A stretch of 32,363 bases of DNA from Gammaproteobacteria bacterium. GTDB taxonomy: Bacteria; Pseudomonadota; Gammaproteobacteria; Chromatiales; Chromatiaceae. The stretch's first letter is position 1. Each line of letters starts with the position of its first letter. Position numbers and translations under genes: made by a program. The DNA lies in NCBI GenBank assembly GCA_024227135.1, contig JAAELC010000155.1, forward strand, positions 1 to 32,363. Direction: 5' to 3'. This document shows positions 7,885 to 16,510 of the stretch, piece after piece. The notes under the pieces are model-generated. The model was not told the DNA's origin and searched no databases. It saw only the letters and a program-made list of their open reading frames with translations.

Positions 7885-9780
7885 TCAAGCATAATTTCCT
7901 GGCCAGGTGAAGCGGAAGCTGGTTCCTTTCCCGGTATCTGAGTCCAATGTTATTTCTCCGTCTTGCTCCTGCACAATTTTTTTAACCAGAGCCAGCCCGA
8001 TTCCCGTGTTACTGCCATAGTCGCGAGTCTCCAGCGTCTGGAACATCCGAAAAACTTTTTTATGGTACTCCCGCGCAATGCCCTGGCCATTGTCAGCCAC
8101 CTCGAACTCGAAAAATCTTCCCTTTTCCCGGACCCGGATCCAGATGTTTCCTGATTTTCCGCCGTGATACTTCAAGCTGTTTCCGATGAGATTGGAGAAT
8201 ACCTGTCCAAGTTGCAGCCGGTCTGTCTCAAAAACAGGCATGTCCTCTTCGATATCGATGGTAAAGGTATCGGCAGGGGACAGGGAGTCGATGATCTCTT
8301 CCAGTAGTTGCCGCATATCGACGGTAGTGTACGAGATGGCCACTCGCCCAACCCGGGAGTACTCCAGCAGTCCCTCGATCAGGGCATGCATTCGACTCAC
8401 CCGGTCATTGAGCAGCTTGAGCTGTTCCAGGGTATCCGGGTTGAGGTTGTCCTGGAGGTCGTCACTGATCCATTGCGCCAGATTGGCTATGCCGCGCAAG
8501 GGCGCTTTGAGATCGTGGGATGTGACATAGGCGAACTGCTCCAGGTCTTTGGCACGACGCTCCGCCTCCGATGTTCGTATCGCAACCCGATGTTCCAGGT
8601 CCTCATTGAGTCGTTGCAACTCCGTTTCTGCATTCTTTCGCTCGATAATTTCCATGTTCAGGGTGCTGACAGCCCCCCGCAGCTGAGCTGTCCGCTTGTC
8701 CACCAACTGTTCAACGTTATCCGCATGTCCCACCAGAGTCAGCACGTAAATGGTCAGCAGCGCTGTAAAGGAGAACCCGCTGGTCAGAACTATCCAGCCA
8801 CTGGAAGACTCTGGTTCAAATCTGCCGGAGACCGGTGTGCACACGATTTTCCACAGCCTGTCTCCCAGCTTGAGATTTTGAACAAACTGAAGTTTGCTCT
8901 CTTCGTCATCGCGGATTATCAACGGTCCGATCGGCGGCAACCGGGATGTGTGGGAATAGATCAGTTGGTCATTCCCGGTCTGGGTTTCTCCGTAGTATCG
9001 AATATTGATGGCGCCGGGACTGAGGCTCTCCATGGACCTTTCCACCAGATCACCCACGTGGAATATGCCGAGGGCAAATCCTCGGAGCGGGTTTTTTCGG
9101 GGTGTATCGAGGGATTCGGAGTCAGGGTCCGGGTTGTTTTCCAATTTGCGTAAAACCGGGACTGCCACCATGAATCCGCTGTTTTCAATATCACCATCCA
9201 TGATTGGGATGCGGCGCGACACCTGTAACTGGCCGGATTCCTGAGATTTTGCAAGTAAAGAGAACACCTCAGGGTCAAGCGCCATATCCAGACCCAGCAA
9301 CTCTTTGTTGAGTTTGTAAGGCTGCACGTAAAGCACCGGAAGATACTGGGGTCGGTTTTTCGCGGTAACGATACTGCCTTTGTCATCGACTTCCATAATC
9401 CGGAAAGGAGTAAAGCTCCTGCGTGCGTTGCTGACAAAGGTCTCACGCTGTGCGCTGGTTACTCTGGGAATCCAGGCCAGGGCCTGAATGCCAGGATGAC
9501 GTTTGATCGAAGGTTCGACAAACTTTCGGAACTCCCTGCGCCCGACGACCGGAGAAGCCTCGAAGAAGCTGGCAATATCCTGGATCATGCCCAGGGTGTG
9601 TTCAATCTCCCGCTGGACCACCAGAACTCTGTCTTGGGATGCATCGCGAAAGGTAATTTGTGTGCGCTGTTTTTCCCAGCTGTTGACCTCGTAGTACGCC
9701 TGAAAGGTCATCAATACCCCCAGCATTGTTACCACTATGACCGGGAAGTAGCCCCACAAGATAGTTTTTGAGCTAGGCAT
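7885..9780 (-). CDS. CHASE-domain membrane sensor histidine kinase
   Basis: Inner-membrane sensor kinase of 631 residues. A first transmembrane helix (about 8-28) is followed by a periplasmic CHASE-type sensor (about 60-310; IQALAWIPRV at 98-107 is characteristic), a second helix (about 329-350), a coiled coil (355-410), a HisKA domain with phospho-acceptor H422 in YVTSHDLKAPLRG, and a HATPase domain with NLIGNSLKYH, DNGQGI and GIGLALVKK. There is no PAS or receiver domain. The ligand is unknown. Its start overlaps the upstream kinase-like gene by 8 bp, so the two are translationally coupled; the single-domain receiver follows. Confidence 0.92.
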   Translation of the reverse strand: MPSSKTILWGYFPVIVVTMLGVLMTFQAYYEVNSWEKQRTQITFRDASQDRVLVVQREIEHTLGMIQDIASFFEASPVVGRREFRKFVEPSIKRHPGIQALAWIPRVTSAQRETFVSNARRSFTPFRIMEVDDKGSIVTAKNRPQYLPVLYVQPYKLNKELLGLDMALDPEVFSLLAKSQESGQLQVSRRIPIMDGDIENSGFMVAVPVLRKLENNPDPDSESLDTPRKNPLRGFALGIFHVGDLVERSMESLSPGAINIRYYGETQTGNDQLIYSHTSRLPPIGPLIIRDDEESKLQFVQNLKLGDRLWKIVCTPVSGRFEPESSSGWIVLTSGFSFTALLTIYVLTLVGHADNVEQLVDKRTAQLRGAVSTLNMEIIERKNAETELQRLNEDLEHRVAIRTSEAERRAKDLEQFAYVTSHDLKAPLRGIANLAQWISDDLQDNLNPDTLEQLKLLNDRVSRMHALIEGLLEYSRVGRVAISYTTVDMRQLLEEIIDSLSPADTFTIDIEEDMPVFETDRLQLGQVFSNLIGNSLKYHGGKSGNIWIRVREKGRFFEFEVADNGQGIAREYHKKVFRMFQTLETRDYGSNTGIGLALVKKIVQEQDGEITLDSDTGKGTSFRFTWPGNYA

Positions 9781-10972
9781 CGTCGGATGGGGTCAGCGTG
9801 GATTCGTCTGGTGGGAAGCGTTCGCAGATCCTGTTGCTCACCCGGTCGAGAATATCCAGCAAGGTCTCCTCGATCTGCCAGTTGAAAATAAGTTCGACTT
9901 TGCCCGCCTCGGCCAGGTCGACCAGATAGGATTGTAGTTCCCATATTTGTTCCAGGTGATCCAGATACCTGGAGGAAGCCCTGCCTGGATGCTCCTGCCC
10001 CCGGTCTGTCAATCGTGATGCCAGTATCTCCTTGGTGGCGACAACGAGCATCACAGGTACGACCATCGCCTGTTGTTCCACGGCCTCAAGATCCAGCAGG
10101 CTGGGTAGCACATGGACGCCGTCTACGATCAGGTCATGCCCCTCTTTCACTGATCGGCTGAGCGTTGCCTCGAGCCCGCCCCGCACATTGCTGAACTGGG
10201 AAAGGAACCCGGCGATAACGGGTGACACGGGCTCTACCAGTTCTGGGATGTCCTGTTGGGTGGATAGCCCCTTCCAGGCCTCGAAACTGGAATAGGAAAG
10301 GGTTGGTACATCGTCTGGTTCCAGATAACAGCGGACGATCTCGCGCAGCATGTCGGTAGACTGGGTTCGCACTACATTCAAGCGGTAGGCCAGTTGGGTG
10401 GTTATGGTACTCTTTCCTGTGCCCGTGATACCTCCGACCATGATAATCAGCGGGTCTCCGCTGTCCTTGAATTGGCGCCAGGAAAGGTAGCGGTCGGCTG
10501 CTGCCCGATTTAAAAAACCCTTCAGATTCTGATACACGACCCGTCGCAATGTCAGTTTGTCGATTTCATAGCAGTGGTCTTTTACCAGGGCATCCTGAAC
10601 CCGCCGTGCCGTATCAAGGGCTTTCTCGTGGCCTATGGCGCAGGCTTCGAGGGAGCGGGTCAGAATCGTGGTGGAGAATGGTTTTTTTCCATTGGGCGTG
10701 ATGACCGACGTTTGACGGGTCGTATCCGGTCCCGACTCATAGTTCTGGGCGACATCTTCACTGTAACGCTTTCGGATAAGGGTTGAAACGCTGGCCTGAA
10801 GGTCGGTCGTGGTGACTTCGCCTTTGTCATTCAATTCGGAGCGTATCTGCTGGGCAATCTGATAGGCATCCTGAAAGGAGAGGCCCGCGGTTACGATGGA
10901 CTGCACCAGAACGCCCCGTAAAAAGGGGATACGTTCACCGCTGTTTTCATTTTTGACGGTGATTTTTGCCAT
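9773..10972 (-). CDS. ATP-cone / 2-phosphoglycerate-kinase-like P-loop protein
   Basis: 399-residue cytoplasmic protein. The first 90 residues, ITVKNENSGERIPFLRGVL onward, resemble an ATP-cone nucleotide-sensing domain, and residues 90-160 look like a second related helical segment. The kinase core begins with the Walker A GGITGTGKST (180-189) and contains STDMLREIVR, a region resembling archaeal 2-phosphoglycerate kinases. In methanogens such enzymes make 2,3-diphosphoglycerate; in bacteria the substrate is unsettled. It is first in the operon with the CHASE kinase (8-bp overlap) and the receiver, suggesting that it acts with the signalling pair. Fold assignment is good; substrate is unknown. 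Confidence 0.75.
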   Translation of the reverse strand: MAKITVKNENSGERIPFLRGVLVQSIVTAGLSFQDAYQIAQQIRSELNDKGEVTTTDLQASVSTLIRKRYSEDVAQNYESGPDTTRQTSVITPNGKKPFSTTILTRSLEACAIGHEKALDTARRVQDALVKDHCYEIDKLTLRRVVYQNLKGFLNRAAADRYLSWRQFKDSGDPLIIMVGGITGTGKSTITTQLAYRLNVVRTQSTDMLREIVRCYLEPDDVPTLSYSSFEAWKGLSTQQDIPELVEPVSPVIAGFLSQFSNVRGGLEATLSRSVKEGHDLIVDGVHVLPSLLDLEAVEQQAMVVPVMLVVATKEILASRLTDRGQEHPGRASSRYLDHLEQIWELQSYLVDLAEAGKVELIFNWQIEETLLDILDRVSNRICERFPPDESTLTPSDDA

Positions 10973-11221
10973 GTTGGTCTAGTTCGTGGCCGCCAGAGAC
11001 TCTCAAAAACTCAGGGGGCTTTGATGGCATCCCGTTGAAATAAGTGACTGCTGTTTTGCGACCCGAATGGCTGCAAATACCAGTATCGGCCATGTCTTCC
11101 TGGATATTATCAGAATTGTTTCAGTGTGTGGATTGACTGAGGTCGGTGATTGATGAGTTAAGCTAAGGGCGCCCTTAACTGTTTTGCAAATTTGAATCCA
11201 ATCGAATCAGTGTCGTGATTG
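10973..11221. other. Upstream region of the kinase-like operon, with palindrome
   Basis: No gene is seen. A perfect 14-bp palindrome TAAGGGCGCCCTTA (11164-11177) sits within a larger imperfect inverted repeat (11156-11180). Its core resembles the palindrome at 5358-5369. It could be an operator or a recombination relic; no promoter hexamers stand out. Confidence 0.4.
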
Positions 11222-11363
11222 GTAACTGCTCACCCCCCAGAGGCTACCCTCCATGGGTGATCTGTGGAGGAAGTGTCTTTGGCATGGATGCCAAAGCCAA
11301 GCCTACATGGAGGTATTGACGGCGTCTTCCTGAACAGACTACCCATGGGGCGTGAGTAGTTAC
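11222..11363 (+). mobile_element. IS66-type MITE, copy C (142 bp)
   Basis: Begins GTAACTGCTCACCCCCC and ends GTGAGTAGTTAC. A perfect 8-bp target-site duplication CGTGATTG flanks it (11214-11221 and 11364-11371). Nearly the whole element is palindromic: CCATGGGT and AGGAAG of the left arm recur inverted in the right arm, and a perfect hairpin CTTTGGCAT-GG-ATGCCAAAG (11277-11296) lies near the centre. There is no coding capacity. It lies 118 bp upstream of the spondin-domain gene. Confidence 0.87.
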
Positions 11364-11481
11364 CGTGATTGTTAAGAACTCGTGATACTCCTGTGACTGG
11401 CGTGGGAGCTTTTTGGGTTGGAATGGATCCCGTGGAACATTTTGCTTCCCCGAACCAGTTATCTGAACCCAGGAGAATACA

Positions 11482-12168
11482 ATGAGCAAGCTGTTAACTG
11501 CGGTAGTCGTTTCTGCCGGCCTTTTTATATCGACCCCTGCCATGTCACGACAGGTTGAAGTCGAAATCACCAATCTGACGAATGGGGTCTATTTTACTCC
11601 ACTTCTGGTGGCCGCTCACAAACGTGGTACCGACCTGTTCGAAGCGGGAACGGTGGCATCTGCTAATCTTGAAGCAATGGCCGAAGGGGGGGATATCAGT
11701 GGTCTGGTAAAGGATGTGGATGCCGCAGGGGGCGACTATGTCGCCAATCCAGCTGGTGGGCTGCTGGCTCCCGGAGAGAGTGTGACGACCCGTCTTCATA
11801 TCGGAAACCGTCGCAATACCCGTCTTTCCATCACTGCCATGGTGCTGCCGTCCAATGATGCTTTCGTCGGCCTGGATGCTATGAAAATCCCCAGATGGCA
11901 CGGCAGTCAGACCCGTTATGTGTTTGCTTATGACGCCGGAACCGAAGCGAACGATGAGTTAAGTACTTCCATTCCCGCTATTCCGGGAGAAGGTGGCGGA
12001 GTCAACGGAACCGGTGTTGTGGACTCAGAAACTGACCAGAATCAGACGGTCCATGTGCACCGGGGAATTGTCGGAGATCTGAATCCGGTCGGAGGAGCCA
12101 GCGATTTGCATGCAGGAATACACCGGTTTAATAACCCGGTGGCCCGGGTGGTGGTGAAGGTCAGGTAA
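11482..12168 (+). CDS. Secreted spondin-domain protein
   Basis: 228-residue exported protein with a typical Sec signal peptide (about residues 1-22: short basic start, hydrophobic core, cleavage near AMS-RQ). The mature part fits the spondin_N fold: VEVEITNLTNGVYFTPLLVA at its start, an LAPGES-type loop, SITAMVLPSNDAFVGLDAM in the middle, and the histidine-bearing HVHRGIVGDL and HAGIHRF near the C terminus. In animals this domain serves extracellular-matrix adhesion; bacterial roles are uncharacterised. Translation start is well supported by AGGAGA before the ATG. An OmpR/histidine-kinase pair follows 184 bp downstream on the same strand and may regulate it or share its signal. Confidence 0.85.
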   Translation: MSKLLTAVVVSAGLFISTPAMSRQVEVEITNLTNGVYFTPLLVAAHKRGTDLFEAGTVASANLEAMAEGGDISGLVKDVDAAGGDYVANPAGGLLAPGESVTTRLHIGNRRNTRLSITAMVLPSNDAFVGLDAMKIPRWHGSQTRYVFAYDAGTEANDELSTSIPAIPGEGGGVNGTGVVDSETDQNQTVHVHRGIVGDLNPVGGASDLHAGIHRFNNPVARVVVKVR

Positions 12169-12233
12169 GAGGTACTATCTGTAAACCCCGGTAGCTGATT
12201 GTGGTTGCAGCGTACCAGTATTCCGGGGAGTGA

Positions 12234-12272
12234 ACCCTTTGTCCGGAGGTGACTGATTTTCCGGCAAAGGGT
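12234..12272 (+). promoter_or_regulatory. Stem-loop between spondin gene and response regulator
   Basis: ACCCTTTG-T-CCGG pairs with CCGG-CAAAGGGT, a 12-bp stem with one bulged T and a 14-nt loop. No T-tract follows, so it is not a clear terminator. It could be a 5' leader structure or partial attenuator separating the spondin gene from the two-component pair. A second GC-rich inverted sequence follows near 12283-12296. Confidence 0.45.
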
Positions 12273-12352
12273 GGAGCCCTTTCCGGGCGGCCCGGCAGGT
12301 CAGCTAAGGCCGGGGGCTTTGCAGAGGTGTAAATCAATGGAACCTAACTGAA

Positions 12353-13066
12353 ATGACGCGCAGGGTCTTGATCATCGAAGACAACATGGACATAGCCAGG
12401 CTGGTGCAGATTCACTTGGATGACCTGGGCTGTACCTCGGATATCGCCGGGGATGGCCGGGCAGGCCTGGAGAAGTTTCAAAACGGTAAATTCAATCTGG
12501 TGGTGCTGGATTTGATGTTACCTGAAATGGATGGCCTCACCGTCTGCCAGAAAATCCGGCTGGAGCCGGGATACGTGCCCATACTCATGCTTACAGCCAA
12601 GTCAACCGAGCTGGACCGGGTCCTGGGTCTTGAGATGGGAGCAGATGATTACCTCACCAAGCCATTCAGCATTCCTGAACTGATGGCACGTATCAAGGCG
12701 TTGTTTCGCCGAGTCGAGGCATTGTCGGAAGGCGTGGCAGCTCAATCGTCTGTTGATGTGTTGATCCGGGGACAACTGGAGCTGGATGTGGAAAAACGAC
12801 GCATCAGGATTGCTGAACGGGAGCCGACCCTGACGGCGAAAGAGTTCGATCTGCTGCTGCACTTCGTTCGACACCCTGGAAGAGTGTACAGCCGAATGGA
12901 ACTTCTGGACCAGGTCTGGGGTTACAGCCACGAGGGTTATGAGCACACGGTTAATTCTCATATCAACCGCCTGCGGGCAAAGATCGAGCAGGACCCGGCG
13001 AAACCTGTATATATCCTCACGGTCTGGGGTGTGGGCTATAAGTTTACGGAGGATGAGAATACTTGA
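12353..13066 (+). CDS. OmpR/PhoB-family response regulator
   Basis: DNA-binding response regulator of 237 residues. The receiver domain has E9-D10, phospho-acceptor D53 in VVLDLMLPEMDG, T81 in LMLTAKS and K103 in YLTKPFS. The C-terminal winged-helix domain (about 135-235) has the family hallmarks LTAKEFDLLLHF, SRMELLDQVWGY, the recognition-helix region VNSHINRLRAKIE and VWGVGYKF. Its TGA overlaps the TTG start of the following kinase gene (TTGA), so the pair is translationally coupled. Target genes are unknown; the adjacent spondin gene is the first candidate. Confidence 0.93.
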   Translation: MTRRVLIIEDNMDIARLVQIHLDDLGCTSDIAGDGRAGLEKFQNGKFNLVVLDLMLPEMDGLTVCQKIRLEPGYVPILMLTAKSTELDRVLGLEMGADDYLTKPFSIPELMARIKALFRRVEALSEGVAAQSSVDVLIRGQLELDVEKRRIRIAEREPTLTAKEFDLLLHFVRHPGRVYSRMELLDQVWGYSHEGYEHTVNSHINRLRAKIEQDPAKPVYILTVWGVGYKFTEDENT

Positions 13067-14589
13067 GCAAGAAGGCGGTTATTGAAGTTTCTTCATCTGC
13101 GGCACAGCCTGGGCTGTCCCTATTCAGGACCCTCTACGCCCGACTGGCACTGGCACTGGTTCTGCTGTTGGTCAGCGTCGGGCTTATCTATGCAGTGATC
13201 AGTTCCTCTGCCACACGCCATCATCTCGAGGAGGTGAGTCAACGGCTCAACCGTGATCTGGCCCGTAATCTGGTGGCCGACCGCAATCTGGTAGAGCAGG
13301 GGCGCCTGAACGAGGAGGCGCTGAAAGAGACCTTCAAGATGTACATGGTCATCAATCCGAGTATAGAGATCTATCTGCTGGATATGCAGGGTGAGATTCT
13401 TTCCTATTCTGCTGATCCCGGAAAAGTGAAACGTAAACGGGTATCCCTGGAACCTGTGCTGGCATTGCTGAGGGGGGAGGGTTACCCGCTGCTTGGAGAT
13501 GATCCCCGGAACCATGATCGCCTCAAGGCGTTCTCTGTAACACCGGTTCCCTCTTCGGAGAATCCCGAGGGATACCTCTATGTGGTACTACGGGGTGAGC
13601 AGTTCGATTCGGTGGATGAGATGCTCCGGGAAAGCTACTTCCTGAAGTTGAGCGGATGGTCTGTGGTGATCAGCCTTGGCTTTGGCCTGCTGATGGGATT
13701 GTTGCTGTTTGGTCTGCTGACCCGCAGGCTGCATCGGCTGGCCCGGGTTATGGATCGTTTTCAACAGGGAAATTTCACCTCCCACGAGCCTGCCTCCAGT
13801 CCTGGGCAGGCGATCAACGATGAGATAGACTGGCTGGGTAGAACGTTCGATGAAATGGCGGGGCGTATCGTATCCCAACTTCAGGAACTTCAGCAGAAAG
13901 ATGCGTTGCGTCGTGAGCTGGTAGCTCATGTGTCTCATGATCTGAGAACGCCATTGGCCTCGCTGCGCGGTTATCTCGAATCACTGGACATGAAACAGGA
14001 TGAGCTGTCCAGAGAGGAACGGAGTGAGTATGTCGCCATTGCTTTGCGTCACAGCGAGCGGCTGACCCGTCTGGTATCTGAGTTGTTTGAACTGGCGACC
14101 CTGGATGCCAGGGAAACGCGCCCTGACTGTGAGCCATTTGCTCTGGCTGAGCTGGTACAGGATGTGGTGCAGAAATACCAGCTGAGGGCACGGCAGCAAG
14201 GGGTCGTGATCTCCATGCAACCGGTTCCCGGGTTGCCCTTCGTATCGGCAGATATCGCCCTTACGGAGCGGGTGTTGGAGAACCTTCTGGAGAATGCATT
14301 CTCCCATATCGAAGGTGATGGACGTGTGGATATTACTTTGAAGCAGGAAGAGGGGGCTGTGGCATTGAGTGTTTCGGACAATGGTTGCGGTATTCCTGAC
14401 GCCGCGCTGCCCCACGTATTCGAACCGTTTTATCAGGCCGATACGGGACGCAGAGAGAGAAACCATACCGGACTGGGACTGGCCATTTCACGGCGCATTG
14501 TTGAACTGTTGCAAGGTGAGATTCAGGTAAGCAGCCGCTTCAAAGAAGGAGCAACCTTTACCTTTTCCCTACCGGTCTGGCAACATTGA
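13063..14589 (+). CDS. Two-component sensor histidine kinase (HAMP-HisKA-HATPase)
   Basis: 508-residue membrane kinase. Start is a TTG at 13063 with GGAGG 10 bp upstream inside the end of the response regulator. Two transmembrane helices (about 26-48 and 199-219) enclose a periplasmic sensor of roughly 150 residues. HAMP (220-275) is followed by HisKA with H292 in VAHVSHDLRTPLAS and a HATPase domain with the N-box NLLENAFSH, DNGCGI and GLGLAISRR. The sensor part is not recognisable, so the stimulus is unknown. It is paired with the upstream OmpR-type regulator. Confidence 0.93.
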   Translation: MSKKAVIEVSSSAAQPGLSLFRTLYARLALALVLLLVSVGLIYAVISSSATRHHLEEVSQRLNRDLARNLVADRNLVEQGRLNEEALKETFKMYMVINPSIEIYLLDMQGEILSYSADPGKVKRKRVSLEPVLALLRGEGYPLLGDDPRNHDRLKAFSVTPVPSSENPEGYLYVVLRGEQFDSVDEMLRESYFLKLSGWSVVISLGFGLLMGLLLFGLLTRRLHRLARVMDRFQQGNFTSHEPASSPGQAINDEIDWLGRTFDEMAGRIVSQLQELQQKDALRRELVAHVSHDLRTPLASLRGYLESLDMKQDELSREERSEYVAIALRHSERLTRLVSELFELATLDARETRPDCEPFALAELVQDVVQKYQLRARQQGVVISMQPVPGLPFVSADIALTERVLENLLENAFSHIEGDGRVDITLKQEEGAVALSVSDNGCGIPDAALPHVFEPFYQADTGRRERNHTGLGLAISRRIVELLQGEIQVSSRFKEGATFTFSLPVWQH

Positions 14590-14961
14590 TCCGGTACTGC
14601 TGTCAGCCGCGATCTGTCGGAAGCTTTAGGGCCACGGAAATTAATAAGTATCCAGAAATTGCGCTGAATTTTGGTTCAGATTCAAGGCGTGGAAAGGGGC
14701 GCATAGCTATTCTATGCAACCTTTTCCACAACGCAGAAAAATCTGTCTGGAACAGATTTTCACGCCAGCCCGAAGGGCGAGGTTCAGGATGAGCCGAGTA
14801 ACCTGGACCAAAAGACGAGCAAGACTGGATAATTGTTTTTTCCCGCGGCCCTTGGATTGATTGTCCCGGCAGCAGCACAGACATAGCGCGGGGGACACCC
14901 ATATTGTCGAGTATCCTACCAGACAGGCGCTGAACAGATCACTTTCCAGGAGTTACCGGAG
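14590..14961. repeat. Gene-free region with palindromic repeat-like structure (14677-14790)
   Basis: No gene is seen. From 14677 to 14745 the sequence forms an imperfect long palindrome: CAGATT...AATCTG outside, GTGGAAAGG...CCTTTTCCAC next, GCATAG...CTATGC inside. An adjoining perfect hairpin AAAATCTGT-CTGGA-ACAGATTTT (14738-14760) and a small GCCC-GAA-GGGC hairpin follow. The nested arrangement resembles dispersed palindromic intergenic repeats known in gammaproteobacteria, but no second copy is in this window. A structured RNA is the alternative. Confidence 0.45.
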
Positions 14962-15645
14962 ATGACCGAACCAGATGAGAATCCCGAGTCTGTGGCTATG
15001 CCGGAAAAACCCATGCTCACAGCCCTTGAAGCCAGAATACTGGGGGCATTGATGGAGAAGCAGCGAACCACACCGGACAACTATCCGTTGACACTCAACG
15101 GGTTGGTCCAGGCGTGTAATCAGAAAACCAGTCGAAATCCAATCATGCATCTGACTTCAGGAGAGGTGGGGCACAGCGTCAATGTAATGAGGGATCGCGA
15201 TCTGATTGCTGCGGAGTTTTCAGGCAGGGCGGAACGCTATGATCAGAAACTGTACCGCGCTCTTGGCCTGGATCGAAAAAAACAGGCGCTGCTCTGTGTG
15301 CTGATGCTTCGGGGTGCTCAGACCTTGGGGGAATTGCGTACCCACAGCTCGAGAATGGCCGAGTTCGGTGACTTGACTGAAGTCAAACTGGTGCTGGATG
15401 AACTGGTGGACAGGGAGCCCCCTTTGGTCAACCGCATTCCGCGGGCGCCAGGCCACCGCGAGGAGCGGTACGCCCAGTTGTTGAGCGAAAACCAGGCGGC
15501 CACCGCCCCGGCATCCACCCACCCGCAGGGTGAGGAAAGTACCGGAGAACAGAGCATCGAAGGCTTGCAGAAACAGGTTCAACAAATGCGCGAGGAACTC
15601 GATGCCCTGTGGCGCTTGACCGGATTGGAAGACGAAAAACCTTAG
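14962..15645 (+). CDS. YceH-like (DUF480) protein
   Basis: 227-residue cytoplasmic protein of the YceH/DUF480 family; E. coli YceH has about 215 residues. The characteristic opening LTALEARILGALMEKQRTTPDNYPLT is present from residue 19, followed by NGLVQACNQKTSRNP and a second module LRGAQTLGELRTHSSRM. These are two tandem winged-helix domains. The C-terminal 30 residues form a short coiled coil (QKQVQQMREELDALW). Molecular function is not established for the family. The start is supported by CAGGAG upstream. The terminator region toward the convergent OsmC-like gene is only 80 bp and shows no clear hairpin with a T-tract. Confidence 0.88.
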   Translation: MTEPDENPESVAMPEKPMLTALEARILGALMEKQRTTPDNYPLTLNGLVQACNQKTSRNPIMHLTSGEVGHSVNVMRDRDLIAAEFSGRAERYDQKLYRALGLDRKKQALLCVLMLRGAQTLGELRTHSSRMAEFGDLTEVKLVLDELVDREPPLVNRIPRAPGHREERYAQLLSENQAATAPASTHPQGEESTGEQSIEGLQKQVQQMREELDALWRLTGLEDEKP

Positions 15646-15725
15646 TCGGAAGCCCCCGGGGAGCGCGGGGTTGAGCGGTACACGGATGCGCTGTTAACGG
15701 AGCTGGGGACGCACTGGATGCTGAT

Positions 15726-16151
15726 TCAGTCAGCGTACTCCCGGATTTCCGGGGCAATAAGTTCCACGGAGAACTCTGGTGCATCCGCGATGTGTTTCTT
15801 AACCGCGCATAAGTCCATGGCTCTGATGATACCCGGCCGGTATTTTTCCGGAAAGCCCTCAGGCAGGGTAAGTTGCAGGGACATCCGGGTGAACATCTTC
15901 TTTTTCGGGTCCCGCTCGCAAACCATCTTCAGGTCGATGCCATCGGTGGGAAGTTTTCGGGACTGGCAGAATCCCAGGGCAAAGATACCTGCACAGGTGG
16001 AGATGGATGCCAGAAAGAGATCGAAGGGCTCGGGGGCGGATCCCTCACCGCCAGCCTTGATGGATTGATCGGTTTGTATGACAAATTCACCGGTGTGGGC
16101 GTTGACTTTTTTCCCGCCGGGAAAATCGATATGAATAGTGGTATCGGGCAT
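15726..16151 (-). CDS. OsmC-family protein
   Basis: 141-residue OsmC/Ohr-fold protein, often a thiol-dependent peroxidase or a protein handling reactive sulfur. Two cysteines sit at the canonical catalytic positions: C53 in ASISTCAGIFALGF and C115 in AMDLCAVKKH. The PFDLFLASIS segment is typical of YhfA-like members. Start is placed at the ATG at 16151 because AGAGG lies 8 bp upstream; an ATG at 16172 would add seven residues without a ribosome-binding site. MITE copy D ends 41 bp upstream and may affect its promoter. Peroxide versus sulfur-related substrate cannot be decided from sequence. Confidence 0.87.
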   Translation of the reverse strand: MPDTTIHIDFPGGKKVNAHTGEFVIQTDQSIKAGGEGSAPEPFDLFLASISTCAGIFALGFCQSRKLPTDGIDLKMVCERDPKKKMFTRMSLQLTLPEGFPEKYRPGIIRAMDLCAVKKHIADAPEFSVELIAPEIREYAD

Positions 16152-16192
16152 TGACGGAACCTCTGACATCATTGGAATTTCGTGCTCTATTT

Positions 16193-16334
16193 GTAACTGC
16201 TCACCCCCCAGAGATTACCCCCCATGGGCGGTCTGTGGAGGAAGTGTCTTTGGCACGGATGCCAAAGCCAGGCCTACAGGGAGGGTTTTACGGCGTCTTC
16301 CGCAACAGATTGCCCATGCGGGGTGAGTAGTTAC
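16193..16334 (+). mobile_element. IS66-type MITE, copy D (142 bp)
   Basis: Begins GTAACTGCTCACCCCCC and ends GTGAGTAGTTAC. Flanks CTCTATTT (16185-16192) and CTCTATTC (16335-16342) match at 7 of 8 bases. It is close to copy C throughout, including the central CTTTGGCA...TGCCAAAG hairpin, here with one loop-side change. It lies directly upstream of the OsmC-like gene. Confidence 0.86.
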
Positions 16335-16510
16335 CTCTATTCTACAGGCAGAAGCGCCATTTTCCAGCGTATGATTCTGGATTGGCCTATTCTTTGCGTT
16401 TTCTGTCCGTTGGTGGCACAACTGTTGTTGAAACAACTGGGAGTCGTAGCAATGTTGTTGGAAATTCCCTCGGTGTTGAATGAGGCTGTGTTGAAAAAAT
16501 CCAGGGAATA

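Noticed and set aside
8308-9153. 281-codon frame antisense to the CHASE kinase
   Set aside because: Lies fully inside a gene with clear kinase motifs; composition reflects the complementary strand.
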